Positions 1 through 7,717 of a stretch of DNA of 57,940 nucleotides are shown here, in pieces. Within the stretch, counting starts at the first letter, position 1. Every line of letters begins with the position of its first letter. The notes beneath the pieces were generated by a model. The model did no database searches. It saw only the letters and a program-made list of their open reading frames with translations, and was not told the DNA's origin. The position numbers were made by a program, and so were the translations under genes. Source of the DNA: BRH-c54 sp036567945 (lineage in GTDB: Bacteria; Bacteroidota; Bacteroidia; Flavobacteriales_E; Vicingaceae); contig DATCTM010000119.1 in NCBI GenBank assembly GCA_036567945.1, forward strand, positions 1 to 57,940. Reading direction: 5' to 3'.

Positions 1-1458
1 TTTAACATCTTCATAATTTGGCAAATCGTTGGCATGCCATTTTGCCAATACTTTTCCTTGTTGCAACAACACTATTCCCGGATTTGCTCTAACAATTGTT
101 TTCAATGTAATGGCATCACAAGAGTAAAAATCATAATTTACCTGATACTTACTTTTGAAAACCTCCACATTGTCATTTGATGAAGCTGTTAATCCGATAA
201 AATAATGTCCATCTTTAAAACATTGGTCGGCAAATGTATTAATTTTTTTGATTGCTTGTTCATCCGTTTTTTTAATATCATAAGCTATCATCATAAATAA
301 GTACCCCGGATCATTCATGTAATCCTGTGTATAGTCGTATTCATCTGCTCCAATTATTGTAAAGTCTGTAATAGCTGCTTTATCTCCAATAGAAATAAGT
401 TTGGTGGTTCTGTCAGAAAATTCATAGTTTTCATCATCCCAAGGATAATTAGCTTCTGTAAATTCCTCAACTTTTCCGGTAGTTTTATTTTTATAATAAA
501 AAATATTTTCGAAAACATCCGGCTTAGCTCCTTCAGGCAATTTCATTTGCTCAGGAATACTTTTTCCTATTGCATAAGGCCTGTAATCTTTTACAGGAAG
601 GTGATTGTAAGTATAGTTAATAAAGATTAGGGTAATAAGCGTTACCAAGCCAATAATTATCCATTGGTTTACTTCTTTTTTGAAGAACTTTTTAATAGCA
701 TAATATGCTCCAAAACCAATTAATGTAAATAAAACAGGAAAGTACCACCCGAATACCCATGAAAGCAAAATAACACCAACTATTCCACCGGATAAAAGAA
801 TAATATCATCTTGCGTGGTATTCAGCTTAATTTTATTTCTATAAAAGAATATTGGAATAAGGAGAACTATCAATGCGAAATCTTTAAAAAATGATTCCCA
901 AGGTGTTAAACTTCTACCTAAAGAGCCTTTCATAGCATCTCCAAAACAACCGCAATCGGTAACACATTGAACAGGCATTTCTTCTTTATAAACTACAATT
1001 TCACTGGTCTCTTCTACTACAACAATCTTGCTATCTGCTTCAGCTCTTTCTATCATTCTAGCATGTTCCGGAGAATTTACTTGAACTTCAGTTAAATTAG
1101 TATAGGTTGCAGAAGTATCGCAAGTAGCAGTATGTAAGGTTAAGAAGAAAAACATAATGGTTAGTGCCAACAAAGAATAAAGGGTTAACTTAATTTTAGT
1201 AGCAAAAAGCAACATAAAACCAAGAATTACTTCGGCTGCACACATAATAATGGCTATTCCCAAAGCATATTCCATTAAAAATTCTAATGAAAAAGTATCC
1301 CAACCGAACCAATCTCTAATTCTGTAAGCTAATGCTCCGTTTTCAAAATATTCTTCTAGTTTATAGCTAAATCCTAAGGTATCATTAGCTTTTATTAATC
1401 CGGAAACAATAAATAAAGCTCCAACTAAAATACGACAAATGTTTACCAATAATTTCAT
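1..1458 (-). CDS. BT_3928-family DoxX-like membrane protein, 3' end outside window
   Basis: 486 codons are visible and the frame is still open at base 1, so the C-terminus is missing. The N-terminus looks like a DoxX/MauE-type four-helix membrane unit: hydrophobic segments near residues 4-23, 62-88 and 91-110, then a periplasmic-type stretch with a Cys cluster (C165, C169, C171 in a CGCFGD-like motif) and two further hydrophobic segments around 195-260. The remaining soluble part resembles a thioredoxin-like fold by pattern only. Families with this layout are common and uncharacterised in Bacteroidota (BT_3928 is the type member); a role in thiol or redox handling at the membrane is an inference. 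The ATG at 1458 directly follows the 93-nt repeated leader at 1459-1551. DUF1599 lies upstream in the same direction. Confidence 0.75.
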   Translation of the reverse strand, partial: MKLLVNICRILVGALFIVSGLIKANDTLGFSYKLEEYFENGALAYRIRDWFGWDTFSLEFLMEYALGIAIIMCAAEVILGFMLLFATKIKLTLYSLLALTIMFFFLTLHTATCDTSATYTNLTEVQVNSPEHARMIERAEADSKIVVVEETSEIVVYKEEMPVQCVTDCGCFGDAMKGSLGRSLTPWESFFKDFALIVLLIPIFFYRNKIKLNTTQDDIILLSGGIVGVILLSWVFGWYFPVLFTLIGFGAYYAIKKFFKKEVNQWIIIGLVTLITLIFINYTYNHLPVKDYRPYAIGKSIPEQMKLPEGAKPDVFENIFYYKNKTTGKVEEFTEANYPWDDENYEFSDRTTKLISIGDKAAITDFTIIGADEYDYTQDYMNDPGYLFMMIAYDIKKTDEQAIKKINTFADQCFKDGHYFIGLTASSNDNVEVFKSKYQVNYDFYSCDAITLKTIVRANPGIVLLQQGKVLAKWHANDLPNYEDVK

Positions 1459-1551
1459 CTGTTTACTTTTTTATTTTATTAAATCGGTCAGATGTAACTC
1501 GCCAATAATCATCCTTGTGTCTATTAAAAAATTTGTGATGGCTCGTTTCAT
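1459..1551 (-). promoter_or_regulatory. Duplicated 93-nt leader element, copy 1
   Basis: This sequence sits immediately upstream of the ATG at 1458 and has a partner of identical length at 47642-47734, upstream of nadA. Read on the minus strand both begin ATGAAACGA, share a 25-nt identical core starting GAGTTACATCTGACC, and end TAAACAG directly against the start codon. In this copy the ends are imperfectly self-complementary (about 15 of 19 positions). TACATCTG inside the core is one base off the Bacteroidota -7 consensus TAnnTTTG. A shared promoter plus 5' leader, or a small mobile repeat, both fit. Confidence 0.6.
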
Positions 1552-1564
1552 CTGATCAAAATTT

Positions 1565-2110
1565 TTATTTGTTCTTAAATTCCAGTTTAATTAAAGCAAA
1601 AACTGCATAATTAATCATATCGAAATAGTTAGCATCTATTCCTTCAGAAATTAATGTTTTACCTTTGTTATCTTCAATTTGTTTGGTTCTCAACAGTTTC
1701 ATCAAAATTAAATCTGTTAATGAACTAATTCTCATATCTCTCCAAGCCTCACCATAATCGTGATTTTTGTTTTGCATCAATTCTTTTGCTTCCAAAAAAT
1801 ACTTTGAATACAATTTTACTGCTTCTTCTTCGGGTAATTCGGTGTTTTCATTGTAGCCTAATTCTAGTTGAACTAAAGCCATTATACAATAATTTACTAT
1901 TCCGATGTATTCAGATTTTACATCTTCCTTAATTTTGCTTTCACCAACTTCTTCAAGCGTTCTGATTCTTTTTGCTTTAATAAAAATTTGGTCGGTTAAT
2001 GAACTTGTTCGTAAAATTCGCCAAGCACTGCCATAATCTTTCATTTTTTTCGTAAATATGTCAGAGCAAATTTTTATTATCGCATCGTATTGTTTGTCGG
2101 TTTTATTCAT
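1565..2110 (-). CDS. DUF1599 domain protein with internal duplication
   Basis: 181 aa made of two similar halves, roughly residues 12-85 and 103-178. Each carries a DYG.AWR motif followed by SSLTD, then an acidic linker and a hydrophobic .NY..(M/F)AL(V/I).LE helix. This is the two-repeat architecture of DUF1599 (PF07659, nucleotide-modification-associated in some contexts). The protein looks soluble; its function is unknown. It is divergent from folP with only 23 bases between the two ATGs, an arrangement I recall as common in Bacteroidota, so a link with folate or nucleotide metabolism is plausible but unproven. The next gene downstream starts 106 bases after the stop, behind the repeated leader. 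Confidence 0.85.
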   Translation of the reverse strand: MNKTDKQYDAIIKICSDIFTKKMKDYGSAWRILRTSSLTDQIFIKAKRIRTLEEVGESKIKEDVKSEYIGIVNYCIMALVQLELGYNENTELPEEEAVKLYSKYFLEAKELMQNKNHDYGEAWRDMRISSLTDLILMKLLRTKQIEDNKGKTLISEGIDANYFDMINYAVFALIKLEFKNK

Positions 2111-2133
2111 CTTAACTTATACACATTATATCC

Positions 2134-3006
2134 ATGAAAAAAGAAAAACGGAAAGATACATTATTTTTAAAAAATACACTTATAAATTGCAAAGGTAATT
2201 TATTAAATTTAGACGAACCATGTATAATGGGCATATTAAATGTAACTCCCGACTCATTTTTTGATGGTGGCAGCTATCTGTCGGAGGAAGAAATTGTTAC
2301 ACAAGTAAAAAAACACTTAGATGAAGGTGCTGCCATTATTGATGTTGGCGGATATTCTACCAAACCGGGAGCCGCTTTTGTTAGTGAAGAAGAGGAATTG
2401 GACAGGGTGTTGCCTATCGTTAAATTAATTCATCAAGAATTTCCTGAGTGTATTATTTCTATTGATACGTTTAGAAGTAAAATTGCTGAAAAAGCCATTG
2501 AAAACGGAGCAAGTATTATCAACGATATTTCTGCGGGAAGCATGGATAGTAAGCTTTTCGATTGTGTTGCCAGTTTAAATGTTCCTTACATTTTAATGCA
2601 CATGCAAGGCACTCCTGAAAATATGCAAAAAGCCCCTTCTTACCAACATGTTACGCAAGAAGTAATGTCTTTCTTGTCTGAAAAAGTAGACATCCTCACA
2701 AAAAAAGGAGTAAATGATATTATTATAGACCCCGGTTTTGGTTTTGGAAAAACGGTAGAACACAATTACGAGCTAATGCATCATTTAGCCGATTTCAATA
2801 TTTTTGAATTGCCTATTTTAGTTGGTGTTTCCCGAAAATCTATGATTAATAAAGTTATTAAAACTACTCCTAAAGAAGCCTTGAATGGAACTACAGTACT
2901 AAACACCATTGCTTTAATGAAAGGCGCAAACATTCTTAGGGTGCATGATGTAAAAGCCGCTAAAGAAGCTGTTTTGATTACGGAACAGATGAAGAAGAGG
3001 TTTTAA
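2134..3006 (+). CDS. folP: Dihydropteroate synthase
   Basis: 290 aa, usual DHPS length. It condenses p-aminobenzoate with 6-hydroxymethyl-dihydropterin diphosphate to give dihydropteroate, in the cytosol, for folate synthesis; it is the sulfonamide target. The first signature (MGILNVTPDSFFDGG) is near residues 32-46, the second (IIDVGGYSTKPGA) near 68-80, then SIDTF, ND.SAG, ILMHMQGTP and DPGFGFGKT, ending in GVSRKSM and RVHDV. All core motifs are intact. The start at 2134 leaves only 23 bases to the divergent DUF1599 gene, so its promoter must overlap that gene. A hairpin follows the stop at 3014-3033. Confidence 0.97.
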   Translation: MKKEKRKDTLFLKNTLINCKGNLLNLDEPCIMGILNVTPDSFFDGGSYLSEEEIVTQVKKHLDEGAAIIDVGGYSTKPGAAFVSEEEELDRVLPIVKLIHQEFPECIISIDTFRSKIAEKAIENGASIINDISAGSMDSKLFDCVASLNVPYILMHMQGTPENMQKAPSYQHVTQEVMSFLSEKVDILTKKGVNDIIIDPGFGFGKTVEHNYELMHHLADFNIFELPILVGVSRKSMINKVIKTTPKEALNGTTVLNTIALMKGANILRVHDVKAAKEAVLITEQMKKRF

Positions 3007-3013
3007 GAAATTG

Positions 3014-3033
3014 TTCCAAGCAAATGCTTGGAA
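3014..3033. terminator. Hairpin between convergent folP and accessory gene
   Basis: Perfect 9-bp stem TTCCAAGCA/TGCTTGGAA with a 2-nt loop, placed between the ends of two convergent genes, so it could end transcription from both sides. The same hairpin core occurs at 4152-4173 and 5495-5516, so it belongs to a local repeat family. There is no long T-run, so terminator function is likely but not certain. Confidence 0.55.
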
Positions 3034-3045
3034 GAGAAAGGCATG

Positions 3046-4062
3046 TTAGCCACCTTTTTTATTATAATAATAATTAAACTCTGTTGAATTGGATGAGTTA
3101 TTATAGATTTCTATTTGTTTTATAACTCTATCAATATTGTCATAGTAAAATTTGTTAATGATTTGCCATTCACCACCATCATTATTTGATACTTTTTTAA
3201 CTTTATTAATCACATTACCCTTAGAATTGTATTTAATAGTCGTTTCCAGATAAGGATAGGATGATTTATTATTAGTAATAATTAGAGAATCGTGATGATA
3301 TTTATAAATTAATTCATAATTCCAAACCGAATTTGAATCTACTGGGTAACCATTCATTGAATGTGTTGTATGAGATTCGTTAGTAATCCTATTCAATGAA
3401 TCGTATTTGAAAGTATGAATAAATTCTGATATATTTACAGAATTAACTCCAAAATTAAAATTGTCAGGTATTACAGAATATTGCCTAATTAATTTATTAT
3501 TCAATGAGTCATATTCATATTTTACACCACCAGTATAGTGCCAGTTCCAATCTTCTGTATATTCACCAATTGTTAATGATACTACTGAACCTTGTGTTTC
3601 TTGAGCATTAGGCAATCTATTTCTACTTCCATGGTAATTTTCTATAAAAGAGATACTATCAAAAGAGTTATATTGGTATAGTGAGATGTGTACTTCATTT
3701 AATTCATATTTGCTTTGATAATTTGGTTGCATATAAGTTATCACGTTAGATATTCTCCCAATACTATCATATGAATAAACTGTAGTTCCATCAGTTCTAT
3801 CTCTAAAATTGAGGTATTTTTCATACTTGCAGTATCTTTCTTCCGTTATCCTATTGTTGTTGTCATAATTGCAAGAATATACAGTATCAAGTATTTTTTG
3901 TTTATCTCTATTAATATACTCCAAAGTAATATAATGATCATTTAAGTGCTCGAAAGTAAAATGTTGAAGATATTTAAATTCTATATTGGGATTATTAACC
4001 GTTTGAGTCCAACTAAACAGATGAGAAAAAACTAAGGTTAATATGAATAAATACTTTTTCAT
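3046..4062 (-). CDS. Secreted protein with YD/RHS-like repeats, unknown function
   Basis: 338 aa with a clear signal peptide (residues 1-19, MKKYLFILTLVFSHLFSWTQ). The body is rich in short Tyr-Asp units of the form YDS.(G/N)RI.N, seen around residues 93-104, 217-228 and 306-313, with further YDSLNNK and NSKGNVINK variants. This resembles RHS/YD repeats, which form beta-strand shells, but the protein is far shorter than RHS toxins and has no visible toxin tail. It is probably exported to the periplasm or surface. A candidate -7 element lies 46 bases upstream (4108-4115), inside the intergenic repeat. First of four accessory genes in one direction, base composition AT-rich like its neighbours. 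Function not recognised. Confidence 0.7.
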   Translation of the reverse strand: MKKYLFILTLVFSHLFSWTQTVNNPNIEFKYLQHFTFEHLNDHYITLEYINRDKQKILDTVYSCNYDNNNRITEERYCKYEKYLNFRDRTDGTTVYSYDSIGRISNVITYMQPNYQSKYELNEVHISLYQYNSFDSISFIENYHGSRNRLPNAQETQGSVVSLTIGEYTEDWNWHYTGGVKYEYDSLNNKLIRQYSVIPDNFNFGVNSVNISEFIHTFKYDSLNRITNESHTTHSMNGYPVDSNSVWNYELIYKYHHDSLIITNNKSSYPYLETTIKYNSKGNVINKVKKVSNNDGGEWQIINKFYYDNIDRVIKQIEIYNNSSNSTEFNYYYNKKGG

Positions 4063-4106
4063 TTTATTATGACCAACATATGAATAAAGAACAATATATC
4101 TTTACC

Positions 4107-4198
4107 CCAAATGTAACAATATCTATTTAAATTGTAATGTTTTTACATAGTGTTTCAAGCATTTGCTTGAAACAGAGGATTGGTTATGCTTAGAGGAG
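4107..4198. repeat. Intergenic repeat unit, copy A
   Basis: 92 bases that match 5448-5541 at roughly 90 percent by eye, with a 2-base indel. Read on the minus strand the unit has a 10-bp hairpin GTTTCAAGCA/TGCTTGAAAC (4152-4173, loop 2 nt) just after the upstream gene, then an AT-rich spacer, then TACATTTG (4108-4115), a good TAnnTTTG -7 element for the gene starting at 4062. So the unit combines a terminator-like hairpin with a promoter. Confidence 0.75.
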
Positions 4199-4223
4199 GT
4201 GGCGATATTAGCCAGTATTTTTA

Positions 4224-5387
4224 TTATTCATGAGCAAAAAGATATTGGTAATCAACGTAATTACTGTCTGCATTTATTTCCATTATTATTTCATACAATT
4301 GACTTTTAATTTCTTTAGGCATTTGATGATACACATATCGGTTTTTCTTAAAATCAAAAGAAGAGTAATCATCAATATTGTCCCAATTAATCTCAGGCGT
4401 AAATAGTATGTCACTTTGCAGTTTTAATAAATTAAATAGTTCTTTGGTTTCATCGCTTTTAATATTGAATTTTTTAATTTGATTAAATATATCATTAGGA
4501 GATGCATAGTACCAATTTTCTATTGAATTTCTTGGATACCAACTTACTGAGCCTACTTTCAAGTTATGGAGAACTATTTTTGATAAAATTATTGTTTCTA
4601 ATGTTACTTTTTGATTGCTTGAAAATGATTGTTTTAAATCTTTTACTTGTCTAATAGAGCTCTGTGTATACCACTTTTTCAGAATAAACTTAATACTATC
4701 ATTAAATTCAATATTATACCTATTTCTTGCATATTCTAATTCATTATCAATGTAGTCAAATTCGGTTTGATATCTTAGATAGTAAGTTTTATTAATTCCC
4801 TCTTGATTTAAAATAGTTGTAAAAGAAAGTAATAATGTGAAAAGAGAACAAGATATAAAAGAATAAAGGATCCATTTTGTAGAATTGTAAACTAGTCTTA
4901 CTGTGAACCAGCTTTGTAAGAATATTACACAAGGCAGAAGAACAAATAATAACCAGTAGTCATTTACGAAATCTAATTGATTATCATATCCAATTGTTCC
5001 ATAAAGAACAAAAGTTAGAATAGAACTAAATCTAGAAATAACCAATAAAATCGCCCAAAATAAAAGAAGAATATTTGTCTGTGTGTACCTTTTGTATAGT
5101 CTGTCTTTTTTTCTGCTATGTTTATTATTTCCCATCCAAACCCATATTGTAATAGATAGACCAAGCGTACTGGAAAGAGCAGAGTAGAAATAATTATAGA
5201 AATTAAATTCATATTTGGACAAAACCAAAAGATCCGCATTGATACTAGTAAAGAAACGAAGCATTTCTCTAGTATAATTAAAAAATAAACAAAGAATTAC
5301 TGCCGTTAATAGACCTGAAACTATCCCTAACCAAAAACGTTGATGTCCAATTCCCTCTATAGATATTCTATTTTTTGTAAATTTCAT
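4224..5387 (-). CDS. Polytopic membrane protein, unknown function
   Basis: 387 aa. About five hydrophobic segments occupy the first half (near residues 18-37, 64-85, 103-127, 142-166 and 170-192). A polar C-terminal half of about 190 residues follows, with many Tyr, Asn and Trp residues and no motif I recognise. There is no signal peptide beyond the first helix, so the C-terminal half is either cytosolic or periplasmic. The ATG at 5387 lies 62 bases after the -7 element at 5449-5456. It sits between two copies of the intergenic repeat, so it is probably transcribed as a single-gene unit. I cannot assign a family. Confidence 0.7.
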   Translation of the reverse strand: MKFTKNRISIEGIGHQRFWLGIVSGLLTAVILCLFFNYTREMLRFFTSINADLLVLSKYEFNFYNYFYSALSSTLGLSITIWVWMGNNKHSRKKDRLYKRYTQTNILLLFWAILLVISRFSSILTFVLYGTIGYDNQLDFVNDYWLLFVLLPCVIFLQSWFTVRLVYNSTKWILYSFISCSLFTLLLSFTTILNQEGINKTYYLRYQTEFDYIDNELEYARNRYNIEFNDSIKFILKKWYTQSSIRQVKDLKQSFSSNQKVTLETIILSKIVLHNLKVGSVSWYPRNSIENWYYASPNDIFNQIKKFNIKSDETKELFNLLKLQSDILFTPEINWDNIDDYSSFDFKKNRYVYHQMPKEIKSQLYEIIMEINADSNYVDYQYLFAHE

Positions 5388-5447
5388 TAAGGAGTGTCCG
5401 ATTTTCAGGTAATTTGTTATTCTAATTATTCACTCTAAATTCTCACA

Positions 5448-5541
5448 CCAAATGTAACTATATCTATTTAAATGATAATGTTTTTAAACATAGTGTTCCA
5501 AGCGAATGCTTGAAACAGAGGATTGGTTATACTTAGAGGAG
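5448..5541. repeat. Intergenic repeat unit, copy B
   Basis: 94 bases, the near-identical partner of 4107-4198. On the minus strand it contains a hairpin at 5495-5516 in which the one mismatch against copy A becomes a G-U pair in RNA, followed by TACATTTG at 5449-5456 and a leader to the ATG at 5387. The far end runs toward the stop of the gene at 5591. Confidence 0.75.
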
Positions 5542-5590
5542 ATAAGGGACTCACAAGCAAAAGAAATATAAATAATGCCAGCAATCGTTT

Positions 5591-6088
5591 TTATACTTTT
5601 TTAGTCTTTAATAATTTAAACCATAAGTATGATGACGTTAAACCAATAATGAGAAAATCAATTGACCACCAAAACTGCGGTAATCTATATATTTTCGTAA
5701 TCATTAATATGTAGCTTGAAATAGGGTAGATCAGAATAATGATTTTGACAATTCTATCATTGTCAGTTTTAATAGCATTGATGATTAATAATGTTAAAAT
5801 TACTGTAAGTGATCCGATAAACATTGTTAATCCATAAGGCCAATGCATAACTCTGAAAAGGTAACCAATAATGACTAATGGAAAAAGTGAAAAATTGATT
5901 ATTCGAAAAATCTTTTTTGCATTTATTGATTCATATAAAATGATAGATAAAGCAAGTAATGATTTTAATCCAGTCGTATGATAAGACCTAAAACCAAGGT
6001 CCTTTAAAATATAAACTTGAAGTATTGTGTAAATGAATATTATTGAAAATAACAGTACTATTATTATATAAAATATCTTTCTATTCAT
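5591..6088 (-). CDS. Small integral membrane protein with MHWP motif
   Basis: 165 aa, almost entirely hydrophobic, with five likely membrane helices (near residues 5-27, 43-60, 66-83, 87-107 and 113-130, and a possible sixth at 140-160). The segment FRVMHWPYG near residues 82-90 resembles the helix-flanking HWP motif found in GldL and in many small GldL-like membrane proteins of Bacteroidota. That likeness is a short motif only, so calling it GldL-related is inference. Its stop is 50 bases from the edge of repeat copy B. The upstream gap (6089-6287) holds an exact 16-bp palindrome. Confidence 0.65.
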   Translation of the reverse strand: MNRKIFYIIIVLLFSIIFIYTILQVYILKDLGFRSYHTTGLKSLLALSIILYESINAKKIFRIINFSLFPLVIIGYLFRVMHWPYGLTMFIGSLTVILTLLIINAIKTDNDRIVKIIILIYPISSYILMITKIYRLPQFWWSIDFLIIGLTSSYLWFKLLKTKKV

Positions 6089-6159
6089 TTATAATTGATA
6101 ACACCCAATCTATATTTTCGTAGGGCGATTTAAAAGTACATATTTTCGTTTACCTAATT

Positions 6160-6175
6160 AGCCAAAGCTTTGGCT
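6160..6175. repeat. Exact 16-bp palindrome AGCCAAAGCTTTGGCT
   Basis: A gapless palindrome in the 199-base gap between two accessory genes, 112 bases beyond the stop of the gene at 6288-6875. As DNA it could be a dimeric protein site; as RNA it would need to open a loop. There is no T-run after it in the minus direction, so it is a poor terminator. The rest of the gap shows nothing else I can name. Confidence 0.4.
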
Positions 6176-6287
6176 TTGGGTTTTAACTTAATTCCTATTA
6201 AAAAAGTTTTGGCGGAGTTTATTAATTGCTTTACTGTTTCAAATAACCACCAGCTGCCCTATAAAATATAGATGATGTTAACCATTA

Positions 6288-6875
6288 TTAATTTATTCTA
6301 ATGTATTCATCAGCTTCACTCCATAATAACATGTTTCTTAATTCCCACTTTTCAATAAATTCTTTGTTTGACCACACACTATTTTTAAGACTTTCAATAT
6401 CTAAAGATTTTGGCCATGGATTCTTTTCTACCAATCTAATTAAGTCAAGAAAACCAATGTAATATAGGTGGTCCACTTTATTTTTATTTTTAATTATTAA
6501 ATCTCTTTCCAAAATCCATTTCTTTTGTTTTGCGGTGTCTACTGCAATTGTAGGTAGTTCTATACTTTTTATTGATGCAGTACTATATTCAGTTGTGGTA
6601 TCAATTTTAACGGTTTCATTTGTTTGGCTATCTATGTAGACATTAATTTTTGGTTGACTTGCGACTTCTTCAAATGTCATAACAGTATGATAGCCAATAT
6701 CACAAAAGTTTTCTATTGCTACATAATACTCATAGTTTTCTTTGATTATGTCTTTCCTCAATTCATAATCCATATTACTTTTGAAAAAAAGTTGTTGGAA
6801 AACTACAACCGCTAACGCACTAACAACTGCAATCATTATACTTTTTGATAAGTCAAAAATCTGTTCTTTGTTCAT
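6288..6875 (-). CDS. Single-pass membrane-anchored protein, unknown function
   Basis: 195 aa. A short basic/acidic N-tail, one hydrophobic helix (residues 12-30) and a soluble domain of about 165 residues, which appears helical at both ends with a Thr-rich beta-like stretch in the middle (residues 80-110). No motif recognised. It is the last of the four accessory minus-strand genes. The leader contains a 9-bp hairpin (6899-6926) and a TACATTTG -7 element (6943-6950), so it has its own promoter of the same type as its neighbours. Confidence 0.65.
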   Translation of the reverse strand: MNKEQIFDLSKSIMIAVVSALAVVVFQQLFFKSNMDYELRKDIIKENYEYYVAIENFCDIGYHTVMTFEEVASQPKINVYIDSQTNETVKIDTTTEYSTASIKSIELPTIAVDTAKQKKWILERDLIIKNKNKVDHLYYIGFLDLIRLVEKNPWPKSLDIESLKNSVWSNKEFIEKWELRNMLLWSEADEYIRIN

Positions 6876-6898
6876 GATTATATATTATGGCTAACAAC

Positions 6899-6950
6899 CG
6901 GATAAACGTAATGGTAAGTTTATCCGCATTATATCTTTAGCCCAAATGTA
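6899..6950 (-). promoter_or_regulatory. Promoter -7 element and leader hairpin for gene at 6875
   Basis: On the minus strand TACATTTG (6943-6950) fits TAnnTTTG and is followed by GGGCTAAAGATATAAT, nearly the same as after the -7 element at 4108. The transcript would then carry a perfect 9-bp stem CGGATAAAC/GTTTATCCG (6899-6926, loop 10 nt) before the start codon. No clear -33 TTG is visible. Confidence 0.5.
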
Positions 6951-7003
6951 GTAATTCTATTTTAATAATAATATTTTTAGCTTATTATTAATGTTTTATA
7001 CCT

Positions 7004-7705
7004 TTAACAATCCTGTACAAAAGGACGTTCCACATTAATTTTTGGACTGATATAAGGAATATTTAAATTCAAGCCTCTGAGGATAAACAGCACACCTATA
7101 ATGATAATTAAAATTGGGAAGAATTTTCTGATTTTGTTTCTGATGGAAACACTTACCACACTTGCCAACTGCGTAGCTAAAAACATTAACGGAAGTGTTC
7201 CTAAACCAAAAGCAGCCATAAACCATACGCTTTTATAAACATCGCCTAAAGCAATGGCTGAACCTATGGCAGTATAGACCAATCCGCAAGGTAAAAAGCC
7301 GTTTAAAAAGCCTATAAACCACAAGTTGTGAAGTGATGAAGATTTTAATAAAGCTCCTAATTTTTGCTTCACAAAGGCTATTTGTTGATAGACAAAACTC
7401 GTTGGCGATAAGTTATTCAACCATTTAGAAGGCACTAACACTCCTAAGATTAAAATACTTCCTATTAAAATAGATAAAAATTGTTGGGAAGATGCAGTTT
7501 TAATGCCCTGACCAAAAAAACCGAATACAAAACCTAACAGACTGTAAGTTACTATTCTGCCAAAATTATAAGTTAAAGCCCCTACAATTCTATACCCTAC
7601 ACTGCTATTTTTTAAGGGTAATGCAAAAGCTATTGGTCCGCACATGCCAATACAGTGCAAACTACCCAAAAATCCTAAAACAAAACCTACGATTAAAATT
7701 TCCAT
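7004..7705 (-). CDS. SafE/TauE-like membrane protein of the cbb3 locus
   Basis: 233 aa with about six hydrophobic helices and the pattern LG(S)LHC.GMCGP.A near residues 14-27, typical of the 'sulfite exporter TauE/SafE' group that accompanies cbb3 oxidase genes. A second conserved piece, FLNGFLPCGLVY, is near residue 132-143. The paired CGMCGP and PCG motifs suggest metal handling. In related operons (ccoG-ccoH-ccoI-type) these proteins are thought to help copper supply to the oxidase; that is knowledge of context, not of this protein. It is 12 bases downstream of the FixH gene and last in the operon. AT-only inverted repeats follow the stop, with no convincing terminator. Confidence 0.85.
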   Translation of the reverse strand: MEILIVGFVLGFLGSLHCIGMCGPIAFALPLKNSSVGYRIVGALTYNFGRIVTYSLLGFVFGFFGQGIKTASSQQFLSILIGSILILGVLVPSKWLNNLSPTSFVYQQIAFVKQKLGALLKSSSLHNLWFIGFLNGFLPCGLVYTAIGSAIALGDVYKSVWFMAAFGLGTLPLMFLATQLASVVSVSIRNKIRKFFPILIIIIGVLFILRGLNLNIPYISPKINVERPFVQDC

Positions 7706-7717
7706 TAACGGAGTTTT

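Noticed and set aside
1471..1551. 26-codon reading frame in leader copy 1 starting MKRAITNFL
   Set aside because: The equivalent frame in copy 2 stops after four codons, so the peptide is not conserved although the DNA is.
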